Below, in pieces: positions 36,743 through 46,419 of a stretch of DNA of 64,000 nucleotides. Position numbers and translations under genes: made by a program. Under the pieces are notes generated by a model that was not told the DNA's origin, made no database searches, and saw only the letters and a program-made list of their open reading frames with translations. Each line of letters opens with the position of its first letter. Within the stretch, counting starts at the first letter, position 1. The stretch covers positions 1-64,000 of the forward strand of contig CAXXFJ010000002.1 of the NCBI GenBank assembly GCA_963677415.2, given 5' to 3'. Origin of the DNA: JAQUTK01 sp963677415 (GTDB taxonomy: Bacteria > Bacteroidota > Bacteroidia > Bacteroidales > JAQUTK01).

Positions 36743-37450
36743 TCAAAAGGAAAACCCAGCGACCAAATGAGACTGTTCATCACTCGGATTGAAGATAACC
36801 TGAACAAACAGAGGTAGTTCAAATGTCTCAGATATTTTGAGTTTCTTGGTTCCCTTCAGATATATATTTGTGACAGCAAATCCATTACAATGGTAGAAAT
36901 TGCTCTTAAAAGGAACCACTCCGATACCCATATCCAAATCGACACTTTTCATGCTCGTTGAGTAAACTGCTTCCAGATAAGAGGAATACATATTTTCCCC
37001 TCCGGCATTCGTATCTGGTCCATATAGCATGGTACTCCAAGTCAGTGTAAGTGGTAATGCTTCCTGAAAGTCATACCCCAGAGATGCTTCAACCCAATGG
37101 TCTGTTTTGTTTTTGGTATAATTGAAATAGCCAGCAGCATATTGTCCCTCCCACCAGTAATCTGTAAAAGTCAGGCTCAATGGTCCGACAGTATAACCGA
37201 TGAAAAGGTCAATTTCTTTTGCTGATTTAAAATCAGTGGAACCCCACACACCTATATTAAACTGATCCGTGCTCAACGACAAGGCAGGTTGAAAGGCTGG
37301 ACCATCATTACCCTGAAAGAATCCCCGCCAGACAAATGAACTGACAAAATCAGCATTCACATCCAGTTGCTGCGCACTCAGTTTGATTGGGGTCAATACA
37401 GATACCAGAAGAGTCAGTATCGTTACTATGTAGAAAGAACTGTTTTTCAT
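36743..37450 (-). CDS. TorF-like outer-membrane beta-barrel protein, nitrogen locus copy 2
   Basis: 235 residues from the ATG at 37450 (an ATG three codons upstream is possible). It parallels the protein at 3777 along its whole length: signal peptide, SSFVWRGFFQGNDGPAFQPALSL, WGSTDFKSAKEIDLF, TDYWWEGQYAAG, LTWSTMLYG, IGVVPFKSNFYHCNGFAVTN, and a terminal Phe after HLVAGFSF. It has its own promoter (37524-37531) just after the gltBD operon terminator. Both copies lie in nitrogen assimilation loci, one with PII-AmtB and one with GOGAT, so they may be alternative outer-membrane channels for nitrogen sources. This is inference; family function is not established here. Confidence 0.75.
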   Translation of the reverse strand: MKNSSFYIVTILTLLVSVLTPIKLSAQQLDVNADFVSSFVWRGFFQGNDGPAFQPALSLSTDQFNIGVWGSTDFKSAKEIDLFIGYTVGPLSLTFTDYWWEGQYAAGYFNYTKNKTDHWVEASLGYDFQEALPLTLTWSTMLYGPDTNAGGENMYSSYLEAVYSTSMKSVDLDMGIGVVPFKSNFYHCNGFAVTNIYLKGTKKLKISETFELPLFVQVIFNPSDEQSHLVAGFSF

Positions 37451-37523
37451 TTGATGCAATTGTTGAATTTGAACAAGGATACGTACAGCGTTTTAATAGG
37501 AATTGGTTGATTCATTCAAGATG

Positions 37524-37531
37524 CAAATATA
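37524..37531 (-). promoter_or_regulatory. Probable -7 box (TATATTTG) of the second TorF-like gene
   Basis: Minus strand TATATTTG followed by CATC, exact consensus match, 74 nt before the ATG at 37450. Confidence 0.6.
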
Positions 37532-37561
37532 CGGAAAGAAACGATATTTGAAACAGGAACT

Positions 37562-37627
37562 AAAAAAAGAAAGAAGGCTGCCCCCTACTCACGTAGAAAA
37601 CAGCCCTTAGGGATAACTAATCAACAC
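37562..37627 (-). terminator. Hairpin element, copy 3 (gltD terminator)
   Basis: On the minus strand: GTTGATTAGTTATCCCTAA, then GGGCTGTT, a CTAC-GTGA-GTAG tip, GGGGCAGCC and TTCTTTCTTTTTTTA. Same order of GTTGA, TTAATC-like, stem and GTGAGYA tip as at 3494 and 6331. It ends the gltB-gltD transcript and precedes the second TorF-like gene. Confidence 0.8.
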
Positions 37628-37686
37628 TTAATCATAGACAGAATTAAAATTCTGAATCTCCCTATATTTCTATTACTTATATAATT

Positions 37687-39105
37687 CTAAATAGATAAAT
37701 ACGTATGAACTCTTTCTGCCAGATTCCTTCCGGAAGCTATGGCACGTACCACCAGACTAGCTCCTGTTATAGTATCTCCTGCAGCAAACACTTTATCACA
37801 CGAGGTCATCTGATCCTTATTAACACTTACATTACCACGAGCATCATAGGAAAGACTTAGATCGTCCAATAGACCCTCATGCACAGGATGAACAAATCCG
37901 AGAGCCAGTAAAACAAGATCTGCTTTTATCAACTCTTTCTTTCCGGTCTCTTTCATGATCCATCTGCCGGTCTCATCCTTGTCCCAGATTACTTCCTCTA
38001 CCTCAACGGCTACGATTTTACCATCCTCACCGATAAACTGTTTGGAAGAAAGACTCCATCTGCGCACGCCACCTTCTTTATGCGAACTGCTGGTCTTCAG
38101 CACATTTGGATAGTTTGGCCATGGGGTATCCGGATTCAAACCAACCGGAGGCTTAGGCAATATCTCTATCTGAGTAATACTTGCCGCACCATGACGAGTG
38201 GAAGTTCCAACACAATCCGAACCAGTATCACCTCCACCAATGACAAGCACATGTTTGCCTTTGGCAGAAATCAGTTCATCTTTCGAAAACTCTTCCCCGG
38301 CAATAATCCGGTTCTGTTGTTGCAAAAGTTCCAAAGCAAAATGAATGCCCTTCAAATCTCTTCCGGGTATCTTCAGATCACGGGGGGCACCTGCACCTGT
38401 AGTCAGACAAATGGCATCATAGTCGCTCAACAGCTGATCTTTCGTTATATCTTTTCCTACTGTCATGTTGGGTAAGAATACTATTCCCTCTTCCCGCAAC
38501 AAGTTCAGCCGGCGATCGATAATCAGCTTATTCAATTTGAAATCAGGAATACCAAGACGAAGCAAACCTCCCAAGGTTTCATCTTTTTCAAATACAGTCA
38601 CAGTATGTCCCTTTTTGTTCAGTTGAGCAGCAGTTGCCAGTCCGGCGGGACCTGAACCAACCACAGCAACTTTCTTCCCGGTGCGATGCGTAGGTGGATT
38701 GGCGGTTACATATCCTTCATCGAAGGCATGCTCGATGATAGCACATTCATTTTCCCGACAAGTAAGAGGATCCTGCTCTATATTGAGCACACAGCTCTTC
38801 TCACATAATTCAGGACAGATTCGTCCCGTAAACTCAGGAAAGTTATTCGTCGCATGCAAAGAATCTACCGCTTCTTTCCAACGTCCTTTATAGATCAAAT
38901 CTTGCCATTCCGGGATTTTATTTCCTAATGGACAAGCCCAGTGACAGAAAGGAACACCACAGTCCATACATCGTGATGCCTGACGTTGCCGATCATTTCT
39001 ATTGAGCGTTTGTTCTACTTCTCCGAAATCAGTAATTCTTTGGTGGACAGGTCTGTAGCCAGCTTCCTGTCTATGTATAGTTAAGAATGCTTTTGGATTT
39101 CCCAT
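37687..39105 (-). CDS. gltD: Glutamate synthase small subunit
   Basis: 472 residues. The beta subunit oxidises NAD(P)H and passes electrons to the large subunit for glutamate formation. The N-terminal iron-sulfur region has CMDCGVPFCHWACPLGNKIP (near 41-60) and CPELCEKSC (near 97-105). The FAD-binding motif is VAVVGSGPAGLATAAQ (near 145-160) and the NAD(P)-binding motif VLVIGGGDTGSDCVG (near 287-301). The end carries the FAD-closing AAGDTITGASLVVRAIASGR. It starts 23 bp after the gltB stop, so the two are one operon. Confidence 0.95.
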   Translation of the reverse strand: MGNPKAFLTIHRQEAGYRPVHQRITDFGEVEQTLNRNDRQRQASRCMDCGVPFCHWACPLGNKIPEWQDLIYKGRWKEAVDSLHATNNFPEFTGRICPELCEKSCVLNIEQDPLTCRENECAIIEHAFDEGYVTANPPTHRTGKKVAVVGSGPAGLATAAQLNKKGHTVTVFEKDETLGGLLRLGIPDFKLNKLIIDRRLNLLREEGIVFLPNMTVGKDITKDQLLSDYDAICLTTGAGAPRDLKIPGRDLKGIHFALELLQQQNRIIAGEEFSKDELISAKGKHVLVIGGGDTGSDCVGTSTRHGAASITQIEILPKPPVGLNPDTPWPNYPNVLKTSSSHKEGGVRRWSLSSKQFIGEDGKIVAVEVEEVIWDKDETGRWIMKETGKKELIKADLVLLALGFVHPVHEGLLDDLSLSYDARGNVSVNKDQMTSCDKVFAAGDTITGASLVVRAIASGRNLAERVHTYLSI

Positions 39106-39128
39106 AGCTTTAATCGTTTAATTGTTAA

Positions 39129-42100
39129 TTAATAATCACGTTGAACTTCTGCAATCTTCTGTTGCAGTTGCTTCATCTCTTCTTCTTGTAATACCCGTTT
39201 GTATTCAATTGGAATGATTCGGATGAATTGATCCACATAAGTATCCCAGTTGTCAAGCATTTTCCTTGCCAGCGGACTACCTGTATAAGCATAGTGTTTG
39301 CTTATGAGTTCATGTAATTCTTTACGAGCGGAAGCGTCTTCCAAAAGTTTCAGTTCAATCATCTCCATATTACAGAAGAAATCGAAGTTACCTTCTTTGT
39401 TCCATACGTAAGCGATACCACCACTCATACCTGCCGCAAAGTTACGGCCGGTGGTACCTAACACGACGACACGACCTCCGGTCATATATTCACAACAGTG
39501 ATCACCAACTCCTTCAACTACAGCAACAGCACCTGAATTACGTACGCAGAAGCGTTCTCCGACACGACCGTTCAGATAAGCTTCACCTGTAGTAGCACCA
39601 TAAAACAAGGTATTTCCTGCTATAATATTATTTTCAGGAGCGAAGGTGCTTCCTTTTGGAGGAACAACAATTATTTTACCACCTGATAGACCTTTACCTA
39701 AATAGTCATTGCTATCACCTTCCAGACGGAAAGTAACTCCCTTGGCAAGAAATGCACCAAAACTTTGTCCGGCTGTACCTCTGAATGTGCACTGGATTGT
39801 ATCAGGAGCAAGTCCTTCATTGCCATACTTCTTAGCTATAACACCCGAAAGCATCGCTCCTACTGTACGATCTGTATTACAGATTGTACGGTTAAGCTCT
39901 ATCGGAGTCTGCGTATCGATGGCTTCTTTTGACAACTTAATAAGATCGCGATCCTGTACATGTTCGATCTTATGATCCTGCACTTTTGTACACAACACGT
40001 CGTTTACAGCTGCCTCTTCAGGTACATAAAGTAATTTAGAAAGATCTACTTTTTGCAATTTAGTATGTACTGCAGAAGGCTTGAATTCAATCAGTTCGGG
40101 GTGCCCAATGATCTCATCCAGCTTGGTATAACCCATCTCTGCTAAATGCAGACGAACATCTTCTGCTAAGAAATTGAAGAAGGTTACGAGATATTCATAA
40201 CGTCCGACAAAGCGTTTACGAAGTGCTTCATCTTGCGTGGCAACTCCCACCGGACACGTATTCAAATGGCATTTACGCATCATGACACATCCGAGTACGA
40301 TCAGCGCACTAGTCGCAAAACCATACTCCTCAGCACCTAACATCGCAGCAATAATTATATCCTTTCCGGTCTTCAGCTGACCATCAGTTTGCACACGGAC
40401 ATTTCCACGAAGGTTGTTCATGACCAATGTCTGCTGTACTTCTGCCAATCCAATTTCAGTAGGAAGTCCGGCATACTTGATCGAACTTGAGGGACTTGCA
40501 CCTGTACCACCTTCTGCACCACTTATCAGAATCATATCCGCTTTGGCCTTTGCCACACCTGCGGCAATAGTGCCCACTCCACTTTCAGAAACCAGTTTGA
40601 CACTAACCCGTGCATCCGGATTGACGTTCTTCATATCGAAGATAAGCTGTGCAAGATCTTCAATAGAATAAATATCATGATGCGGTGGAGGTGAAATTAA
40701 GGAAATTCCCGGTATAGAATGTCGGGTTTTGGCAATAATCTCATCTACTTTGTAGCCGGGTAATTGGCCTCCCTCTCCGGGTTTTGCACCCTGAGCTATT
40801 TTGATTTGAATCTCGTCAGCGTTAATCAGATATTCTGCTGTAACACCAAAACGACCAGATGCGATCTGTTTGATTGCACTTCTGCGATTTAATCCATCCT
40901 CTCCTATATGAAAACGTTTCGGATCTTCACCACCCTCACCGGTATTGCTCTTTCCTCCCACAATGTTCATGGCAATAGCCATCGCCTCATGTGCTTCCAT
41001 GCTGATAGAACCATAAGACATAGCACCAGTCACAAAGCGTTTGGTAATTTCAGAAGCTGGTTCTACCAAAGATATATCGATAGGTTCTCTCTTTTTCGCA
41101 TTCATAAAGTCACGAAGGAAGACAGGCGACTCTTTTTCATCTACGAACTTGGTATACTCCTTGAATTTCTTGAAGCTTCCCAAACGGGTAGCAATCTGAA
41201 GAGAGGATATTGTTTCAGGGTTCCATGCATGATACTCTCCATCTTTACGAAATGCATACTGTCCAAGATTTGTCAGTAGTTTACTTCCATCTTCCTGATA
41301 TGCTTCTTGATGAGGCAATATCGATTCCCTGGCAATATCTTCGAGATCAATACCTTCAATCTTAGAGTAAGTACCATGAAAATAAGCATTCAACACCTCG
41401 GAACCGATACCTATTGCCTCGAAGATTTGTGCACCACGGTAGCTTCTTAACGTGGAGATACCCATCTTGGACATAATCTTCAGCAAACCTTTATTGATAG
41501 ATTTGATATAGTTCTTTTCTGCAGTATGATAATCCAATTGCAACAGGCGCTTTTTCACCTGGTCTTCAATAATTGCAAATGACATATAAGGATTAACAGC
41601 AGTAGCACCATAGCCAAACAAAAGAGCAAAATGCATCACTTCTCTGGGTTCGGCAGTTTCCACGACAATAGCAATCTGCATGCGTTTGCGTTTGTCGATC
41701 AGATAATGATGTACTGCTGACACAGCCAATAAAGAAGGAATAGGCGCATGATCTTTATCGACCCCGCGATCACTTAGTATAATATAATTGAAAGCTTCAT
41801 CTACAGACTTCTCGGATTGTTTACACAACTCTTCTATTGCATTCTCCAAGCCTTTGGCTCCTTCGTTGATATTAAACAGCAAAGGCAAAGTCTTAGATCT
41901 GAATCCTTTGTAACGAAGATTCTTCAACAAATCTAATTGCAGGTTAGTCAATACAGGCGATTGAAGGCGTACCATTTTGCAAAGATCAGGCGACGCTTCC
42001 AGCAAGTTGGTCTCTTGAGCACCGATATACAAACTCAAAGACATGACCAGTTCTTCCCGAATGGAATCGATCGGCGGATTGGTTACCTGTGCAAATAGCT

Positions 42101-43637
42101 GACGGAAATAATTGAAAAGGCGTTGTGGCTTGTTGGAAAGAACAGCCAGAGGAGTATCATTTCCCATGGATGAAATAGGCTCTTTGCCTTCTTCTGCCAT
42201 CGGCATGATCAACTTCTCAATATCTTCCTTATGGTAACCGAACACTCTAAGTTGTTTCTCATACTGATCCACACCATATTTTACAGTACGTCCGGATGAG
42301 ATCTGATCCAGGTTGATTCGATTATTGTCCAGCCACTCTTTGTATGGAGCAGCCTTGGCCAGTTTCTCTTTCAACTCAGCATCATAATGAACCTTACCAG
42401 TTTCTGTGTCAATCATCAGCATCTTTCCGGGTTGCAAGCGTCCCTTTTCTTTCACATCTTCCGGCTTGAAAGGAATGACTCCGGCCTCAGAAGAGACTAA
42501 CATAATATCATTGTTTGTAATCAAATAGCGTGCCGGGCGCAATCCATTACGGTCGAGCATTCCACCGGCATATCGCCCATCAGAAAACAGAAGAGTCGCA
42601 GGACCATCCCACGGTTCCATGATAATACTGTGATATTCGTAGAAAGACTTCAGTTCGGCAGATATTGGATTCTTCGCATTAAAGCTCTCCGGCACCAGCA
42701 TGGCAAGTGCATGAGGAAGAGACTTACCCGACATCAGGAAAAACTCAAGTACATTATCTAATGATGCACTGTCACTCATCCCCGGTTGAACAATCGGAAA
42801 AAGAGCCGACATATCACCAAGCACATCTGCCTTTAAGATACTCTCACGGGCTTCCATCCAGTAGCGGTTCCCTTTGATGGTATTGATCTCACCATTGTGT
42901 CCGAGAAGACGGAATGGCTGTGCGAGATCCCAGGTTGGGAATGTATTGGTACTGAAACGTGAATGAACCAGTGCCAAACCAGATGTAAAGTTTGGATTAG
43001 ATAAATCAGGGAAATACTCTCTCAACTGTGTAGAGGTAAGCATTCCTTTATAGATAATTCGTCTGGTAGAAAGAGAGACAATATAAAAACTTCTCTTTTC
43101 TGTAAGTGATGACTGGAAGATTGATTTCTCAATTTTCTTTCGTGTGATATATAGTTTTGTCTCCAGCTCATCTTGTGAGTTGCAACCGGAAATAAACAAT
43201 TGCTTAATGATTGGTTCGTTTGAACGGGAAATCTCTCCCAATATGTCACTGTTGACAGGCACATCTCTGATGGCAAGTAGCTTAAGTCCGTGTTCTGCAA
43301 CAACAGTCCGTATAATCTGAATGCAAATCTCTGCATCTTGCTTCTCTTTAGGTAAAAAGACCAAACCTGTACCATATCTTCCTTTTTCAGGAACGGCTAT
43401 ACCTTGAAGTAATATAAATTCATGAGGAATTTGTAATAAAATACCCGCGCCGTCACCGGTCTTGTTATCCGAACTTTCGGCTCCCCGATGAATCATATTT
43501 TCGAGTACTTGTAGACCTTTCTCTACAATTTCATGAGATTTTACTCCATGAACATGAGCCAATAATCCTACCCCACAGGCATCATGCTCTGTTTCGGGGG
43601 TGTATAATCCTTTTTCTACAGGATATCTTTTCTGCAT
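39129..43637 (-). CDS. gltB: Glutamate synthase large subunit
   Basis: 1502 residues, full GOGAT alpha length. It transfers the amide of glutamine to 2-oxoglutarate, giving two glutamates. Domains in order: class II glutaminase with nucleophile Cys21 (TEHDACGVG), exposed after removal of a 20-residue propeptide; a central domain; the FMN-binding synthase domain with GEGGEDPKRFHIGEDGLNRRSAIKQIASGRFGV and QIKIAQGAKPGEGGQLPG; the 3Fe-4S cysteines near residue 1120 (CVMMRKCHLNTCPVGVATQ); and a C-terminal glycine-rich beta-helix domain (GGKIIVVPPKGS, GGRVVVLG). A strong hairpin separates it from glnN upstream. With GlnN it completes the GS-GOGAT cycle. Confidence 0.96.
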   Translation of the reverse strand: MQKRYPVEKGLYTPETEHDACGVGLLAHVHGVKSHEIVEKGLQVLENMIHRGAESSDNKTGDGAGILLQIPHEFILLQGIAVPEKGRYGTGLVFLPKEKQDAEICIQIIRTVVAEHGLKLLAIRDVPVNSDILGEISRSNEPIIKQLFISGCNSQDELETKLYITRKKIEKSIFQSSLTEKRSFYIVSLSTRRIIYKGMLTSTQLREYFPDLSNPNFTSGLALVHSRFSTNTFPTWDLAQPFRLLGHNGEINTIKGNRYWMEARESILKADVLGDMSALFPIVQPGMSDSASLDNVLEFFLMSGKSLPHALAMLVPESFNAKNPISAELKSFYEYHSIIMEPWDGPATLLFSDGRYAGGMLDRNGLRPARYLITNNDIMLVSSEAGVIPFKPEDVKEKGRLQPGKMLMIDTETGKVHYDAELKEKLAKAAPYKEWLDNNRINLDQISSGRTVKYGVDQYEKQLRVFGYHKEDIEKLIMPMAEEGKEPISSMGNDTPLAVLSNKPQRLFNYFRQLFAQVTNPPIDSIREELVMSLSLYIGAQETNLLEASPDLCKMVRLQSPVLTNLQLDLLKNLRYKGFRSKTLPLLFNINEGAKGLENAIEELCKQSEKSVDEAFNYIILSDRGVDKDHAPIPSLLAVSAVHHYLIDKRKRMQIAIVVETAEPREVMHFALLFGYGATAVNPYMSFAIIEDQVKKRLLQLDYHTAEKNYIKSINKGLLKIMSKMGISTLRSYRGAQIFEAIGIGSEVLNAYFHGTYSKIEGIDLEDIARESILPHQEAYQEDGSKLLTNLGQYAFRKDGEYHAWNPETISSLQIATRLGSFKKFKEYTKFVDEKESPVFLRDFMNAKKREPIDISLVEPASEITKRFVTGAMSYGSISMEAHEAMAIAMNIVGGKSNTGEGGEDPKRFHIGEDGLNRRSAIKQIASGRFGVTAEYLINADEIQIKIAQGAKPGEGGQLPGYKVDEIIAKTRHSIPGISLISPPPHHDIYSIEDLAQLIFDMKNVNPDARVSVKLVSESGVGTIAAGVAKAKADMILISGAEGGTGASPSSSIKYAGLPTEIGLAEVQQTLVMNNLRGNVRVQTDGQLKTGKDIIIAAMLGAEEYGFATSALIVLGCVMMRKCHLNTCPVGVATQDEALRKRFVGRYEYLVTFFNFLAEDVRLHLAEMGYTKLDEIIGHPELIEFKPSAVHTKLQKVDLSKLLYVPEEAAVNDVLCTKVQDHKIEHVQDRDLIKLSKEAIDTQTPIELNRTICNTDRTVGAMLSGVIAKKYGNEGLAPDTIQCTFRGTAGQSFGAFLAKGVTFRLEGDSNDYLGKGLSGGKIIVVPPKGSTFAPENNIIAGNTLFYGATTGEAYLNGRVGERFCVRNSGAVAVVEGVGDHCCEYMTGGRVVVLGTTGRNFAAGMSGGIAYVWNKEGNFDFFCNMEMIELKLLEDASARKELHELISKHYAYTGSPLARKMLDNWDTYVDQFIRIIPIEYKRVLQEEEMKQLQQKIAEVQRDY

Positions 43638-43691
43638 AATTGTTGTGTTTTTGTTATCCCTGACAAAAAATAAACTGAAATGAACTGAAAT

Positions 43692-43734
43692 AAGGATATG
43701 CCAATCGTTTTTGTTTTCCGATTGGCATATCCTT
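43692..43734 (-). terminator. Perfect 16-bp hairpin between glnN and gltB
   Basis: AAGGATATGCCAATCG (43692-43707) pairs perfectly with CGATTGGCATATCCTT (43719-43734), with an 11-nt loop. It follows the glnN stop by eight bases and leaves gltB to be transcribed by read-through or a promoter not identified. Confidence 0.8.
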
Positions 43735-43742
43735 GATTTGAT

Positions 43743-45932
43743 TTATCTGATGAACAATAGTTCTCTGTATTTTGGCAATGGCCACATTTCATTATCGACA
43801 ATAAGCTCTAACTTATCAACATGATAACGAATCTCTGCCATATATGGGAATACCTCATCATGATATGCCAACGCCTTCGTTCTTTCACATTCGATCTTAT
43901 TAGCTACTTTGCGTGCTTCTACCATTGCATCCACTTTTGTTTTGATAGCTGCTATGTGTCCCGCAATTGCTTCAATGATTGGACGATCCTGAGCAGAAAG
44001 TTCGAAAGCTTTCTTTTCCGAATACACATTCTTAATCTTGAATACATTATCCAAAAGCATTGACTGATATCTGGTTGCTACCGGGATAATATGATTCATC
44101 ACCAAGTCGCCCAATACACGTGCCTCAATCTGAATCTTTTTGGTATAAGTCTCCCACTTCACCTCATTACGAGCTTCAAGTTCTTTAGCAGTAAATACTC
44201 CGAGACTTTCAAACAGTTTCTCAGATTCTTTGGTAACATACATATCATAAATAACAGGTACACAAGTCTCACAATCTAATCCACGTTTAGCTGCTTCTTC
44301 TTTCCATTCTTCGCTATATCCGTTTCCATTGAATCGGATCTTCTTAGACTCTTTGATATAGTTCTTAATAACGTCAAACAATGCTTTTTCCTGGCTGCTT
44401 CCTGCTGCAATTAATGCATCCACTTCAGCTTTGAATTCAATTAACTGACAAGCTACAGCTGCAGTTAATGCAGTCATTGCTGACGAACAGTTTGCAGAAG
44501 AACCAACAGCTCTGAACTCAAAACGGTTTCCTGTAAAGGCAAATGGAGATGTTCTGTTTCTATCTGTAGCATCCATCAAAACTTCCGGAATGTGAGCAAT
44601 AGCCAATTTCAATTTTTTCTTCTCATCCATTACGATTGCTTCTTCACTGCTACTATTTTCAAGTTTATCAAGAATAGCGCTGATCTGAGTACCCAAGAAA
44701 ACAGAGATGATAGCAGGAGGTGCTTCGTTGGCTCCCAAACGATGCGCATTTTGCGCAGTCATAACGCTTGCCTTCAATAATCCGTTGTGCTTATACACAG
44801 CCATCAAAGCATTCACAAGGAATGTAATGAACTGAAGATTCTCAGTTGGGGTCTTACCCGGAGTCATCAATCCAACTCCTGTATCTGTACCCAATGACCA
44901 GTTATTATGTTTTCCGGATCCATTAATTCCTGCAAAAGGCTTCTCGTGCAATAATACACGGAAGTGATGATGCTGAGCCACACGTTCCATGATAGACATG
45001 ATCAACAAGTTGTGGTCAATAGCAAGGTTCATTTCCTCGTAAATAGGTGCTAACTCAAACTGATTTGGAGCCACTTCATTGTGACGAGTCTTTAAAGGCA
45101 TCCCGTATTTATAAGCTTCAAATTCAAGCTCTCTCATAAAAGCAGCCACACGTGCAGGAATCGCGCCAAAATAATGATCTTCCAGCTGCTGGTTCTTCGC
45201 ACTTTCATGTCCCATCAATGTGCGACCTGTGAGTACTAAGTCCGGACGAGTAGCATACAACTCTTCATCAACAAGAAAATATTCCTGTTCCCATCCTAGG
45301 AAAGAAGTCACCTTTTTTACGGATGAATCAAAATACTGGCACACACCGACAGCCGCTTTATCCATTGCATTTAAAGCCTTCAATAAAGGAGTCTTATAAT
45401 CCAATGTTTCTCCTGTATAAGAGATAAATATTGTAGGAATACACAATGTGTCATCCACTATAAATGCAGGTGATGAAGGATCCCAAGCGGTATAACCTCT
45501 GGCTTCGAAGGTGTTACGAATACCACCACTCGGAAAACTAGATGCATCCGGCTCCTGTTGTACCAGCAATTTGCCGGAAAACTCTTCAATCACTCCGCCA
45601 TTGTCATCGTATTCAATGAATGAGTCATGCTTTTCAGCTGTTCCTTCTGTCAGTGGCTGAAACCAATGGGTATAGTGAGTCGCCCCCATTTCAAGTGCCC
45701 ACATTTTCATACCGGCTGCTACATGATCTGCAATGTCCCTGTTTAATGGCATTCCATTGTCAATAGCATCAGATAGAATTTTCATTGTACCTTTTGACAA
45801 AAACTTTGTCATCTGAGCACGATTAAATACACTCTTCCCATAATAATCGGAAGTTAATTTACTAGGAGCTTCTGTAGCTACCGGCTTTCTGCAGAATGCT
45901 TTGTCTACAGCATTAAAACGTAAACTTGACAT
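43743..45932 (-). CDS. glnN: Glutamine synthetase type III
   Basis: 729 residues from the ATG at 45932 (MSSLRFNAVDKAFCRKPVAT), the usual GSIII length; an ATG 21 codons upstream gives an unlikely extension. GSIII makes glutamine from glutamate, ammonia and ATP and is the typical Bacteroides enzyme, larger than GSI. Visible marks are the GSIII N-terminus, the catalytic region FLVDEELYATRPDL, KTRHNEVAPNQFELAPIYEE, the loop LHEKPFAGINGSGKHNNWSLGTDTG, and DRNRTSPFAFTGNRFEFRAVGSS. A promoter box lies at 46021. It is upstream of gltB-gltD on the same strand. Confidence 0.96.
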   Translation of the reverse strand: MSSLRFNAVDKAFCRKPVATEAPSKLTSDYYGKSVFNRAQMTKFLSKGTMKILSDAIDNGMPLNRDIADHVAAGMKMWALEMGATHYTHWFQPLTEGTAEKHDSFIEYDDNGGVIEEFSGKLLVQQEPDASSFPSGGIRNTFEARGYTAWDPSSPAFIVDDTLCIPTIFISYTGETLDYKTPLLKALNAMDKAAVGVCQYFDSSVKKVTSFLGWEQEYFLVDEELYATRPDLVLTGRTLMGHESAKNQQLEDHYFGAIPARVAAFMRELEFEAYKYGMPLKTRHNEVAPNQFELAPIYEEMNLAIDHNLLIMSIMERVAQHHHFRVLLHEKPFAGINGSGKHNNWSLGTDTGVGLMTPGKTPTENLQFITFLVNALMAVYKHNGLLKASVMTAQNAHRLGANEAPPAIISVFLGTQISAILDKLENSSSEEAIVMDEKKKLKLAIAHIPEVLMDATDRNRTSPFAFTGNRFEFRAVGSSANCSSAMTALTAAVACQLIEFKAEVDALIAAGSSQEKALFDVIKNYIKESKKIRFNGNGYSEEWKEEAAKRGLDCETCVPVIYDMYVTKESEKLFESLGVFTAKELEARNEVKWETYTKKIQIEARVLGDLVMNHIIPVATRYQSMLLDNVFKIKNVYSEKKAFELSAQDRPIIEAIAGHIAAIKTKVDAMVEARKVANKIECERTKALAYHDEVFPYMAEIRYHVDKLELIVDNEMWPLPKYRELLFIR

Positions 45933-46020
45933 AACTATTGATTTTGTCTCTCCATTATTACAGAAGAGTTGTTTATACTTTATCTTCTTATGCAATTATC
46001 CTTTTGATTGCATTACGGTG

Positions 46021-46028
46021 CAAAGATA
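46021..46028 (-). promoter_or_regulatory. Probable -7 box (TATCTTTG) of glnN
   Basis: Minus strand TATCTTTG, exact TAnnTTTG match followed by CACC, 89 nt before the ATG at 45932. Confidence 0.6.
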
Positions 46029-46279
46029 TAACAAAAAGATTATTTGCAAAAAGTTTTATGACAATATTCTTTGTTATAATCGTATTTTTTATATCAATGA
46101 TACGAATATACGCTATATTAATAACTATGTGATACAATATTAATGCATTTACTGTCTTATTGAAATACAATAAAGATAGGTATTCTATAGTATGAATAGC
46201 AGTTTCTTGTCCAAATCAACTTTAAGGGTAAATACAACTATTGTTCTTTGATAAAAGTCAACATAGATTATTGAATTTG

Positions 46280-46287
46280 TATTTTTG
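46280..46287 (+). promoter_or_regulatory. Probable -7 box (TATTTTTG) of the DUF4369 gene
   Basis: TATTTTTG followed by C, exact consensus, 133 nt before the ATG at 46420. Confidence 0.55.
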
Positions 46288-46419
46288 CAAAGTTACAAAC
46301 CAAATTGATTATCATATGGAAAATCGAGTTAATAAATTAAATTCTTACCTATTCACCTTGTGCATCTAAAACATTCTCTATTACTTTGTTCATTCAATAA
46401 ATAATCAAACACAGAAACA

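Larger units (their letters stand above)
45933..46419. other. Divergent AT-rich region before glnN
   Basis: 487 bp with a minus promoter box at 46021-46028 and a plus box at 46280-46287. The rest is very AT-rich. No other supported feature. Confidence 0.5.

Noticed and set aside
45933..45995. 21-residue extension of glnN
   Set aside because: It exceeds the usual GSIII length, and MSSLRFNAVDKAF is the typical N-terminus.
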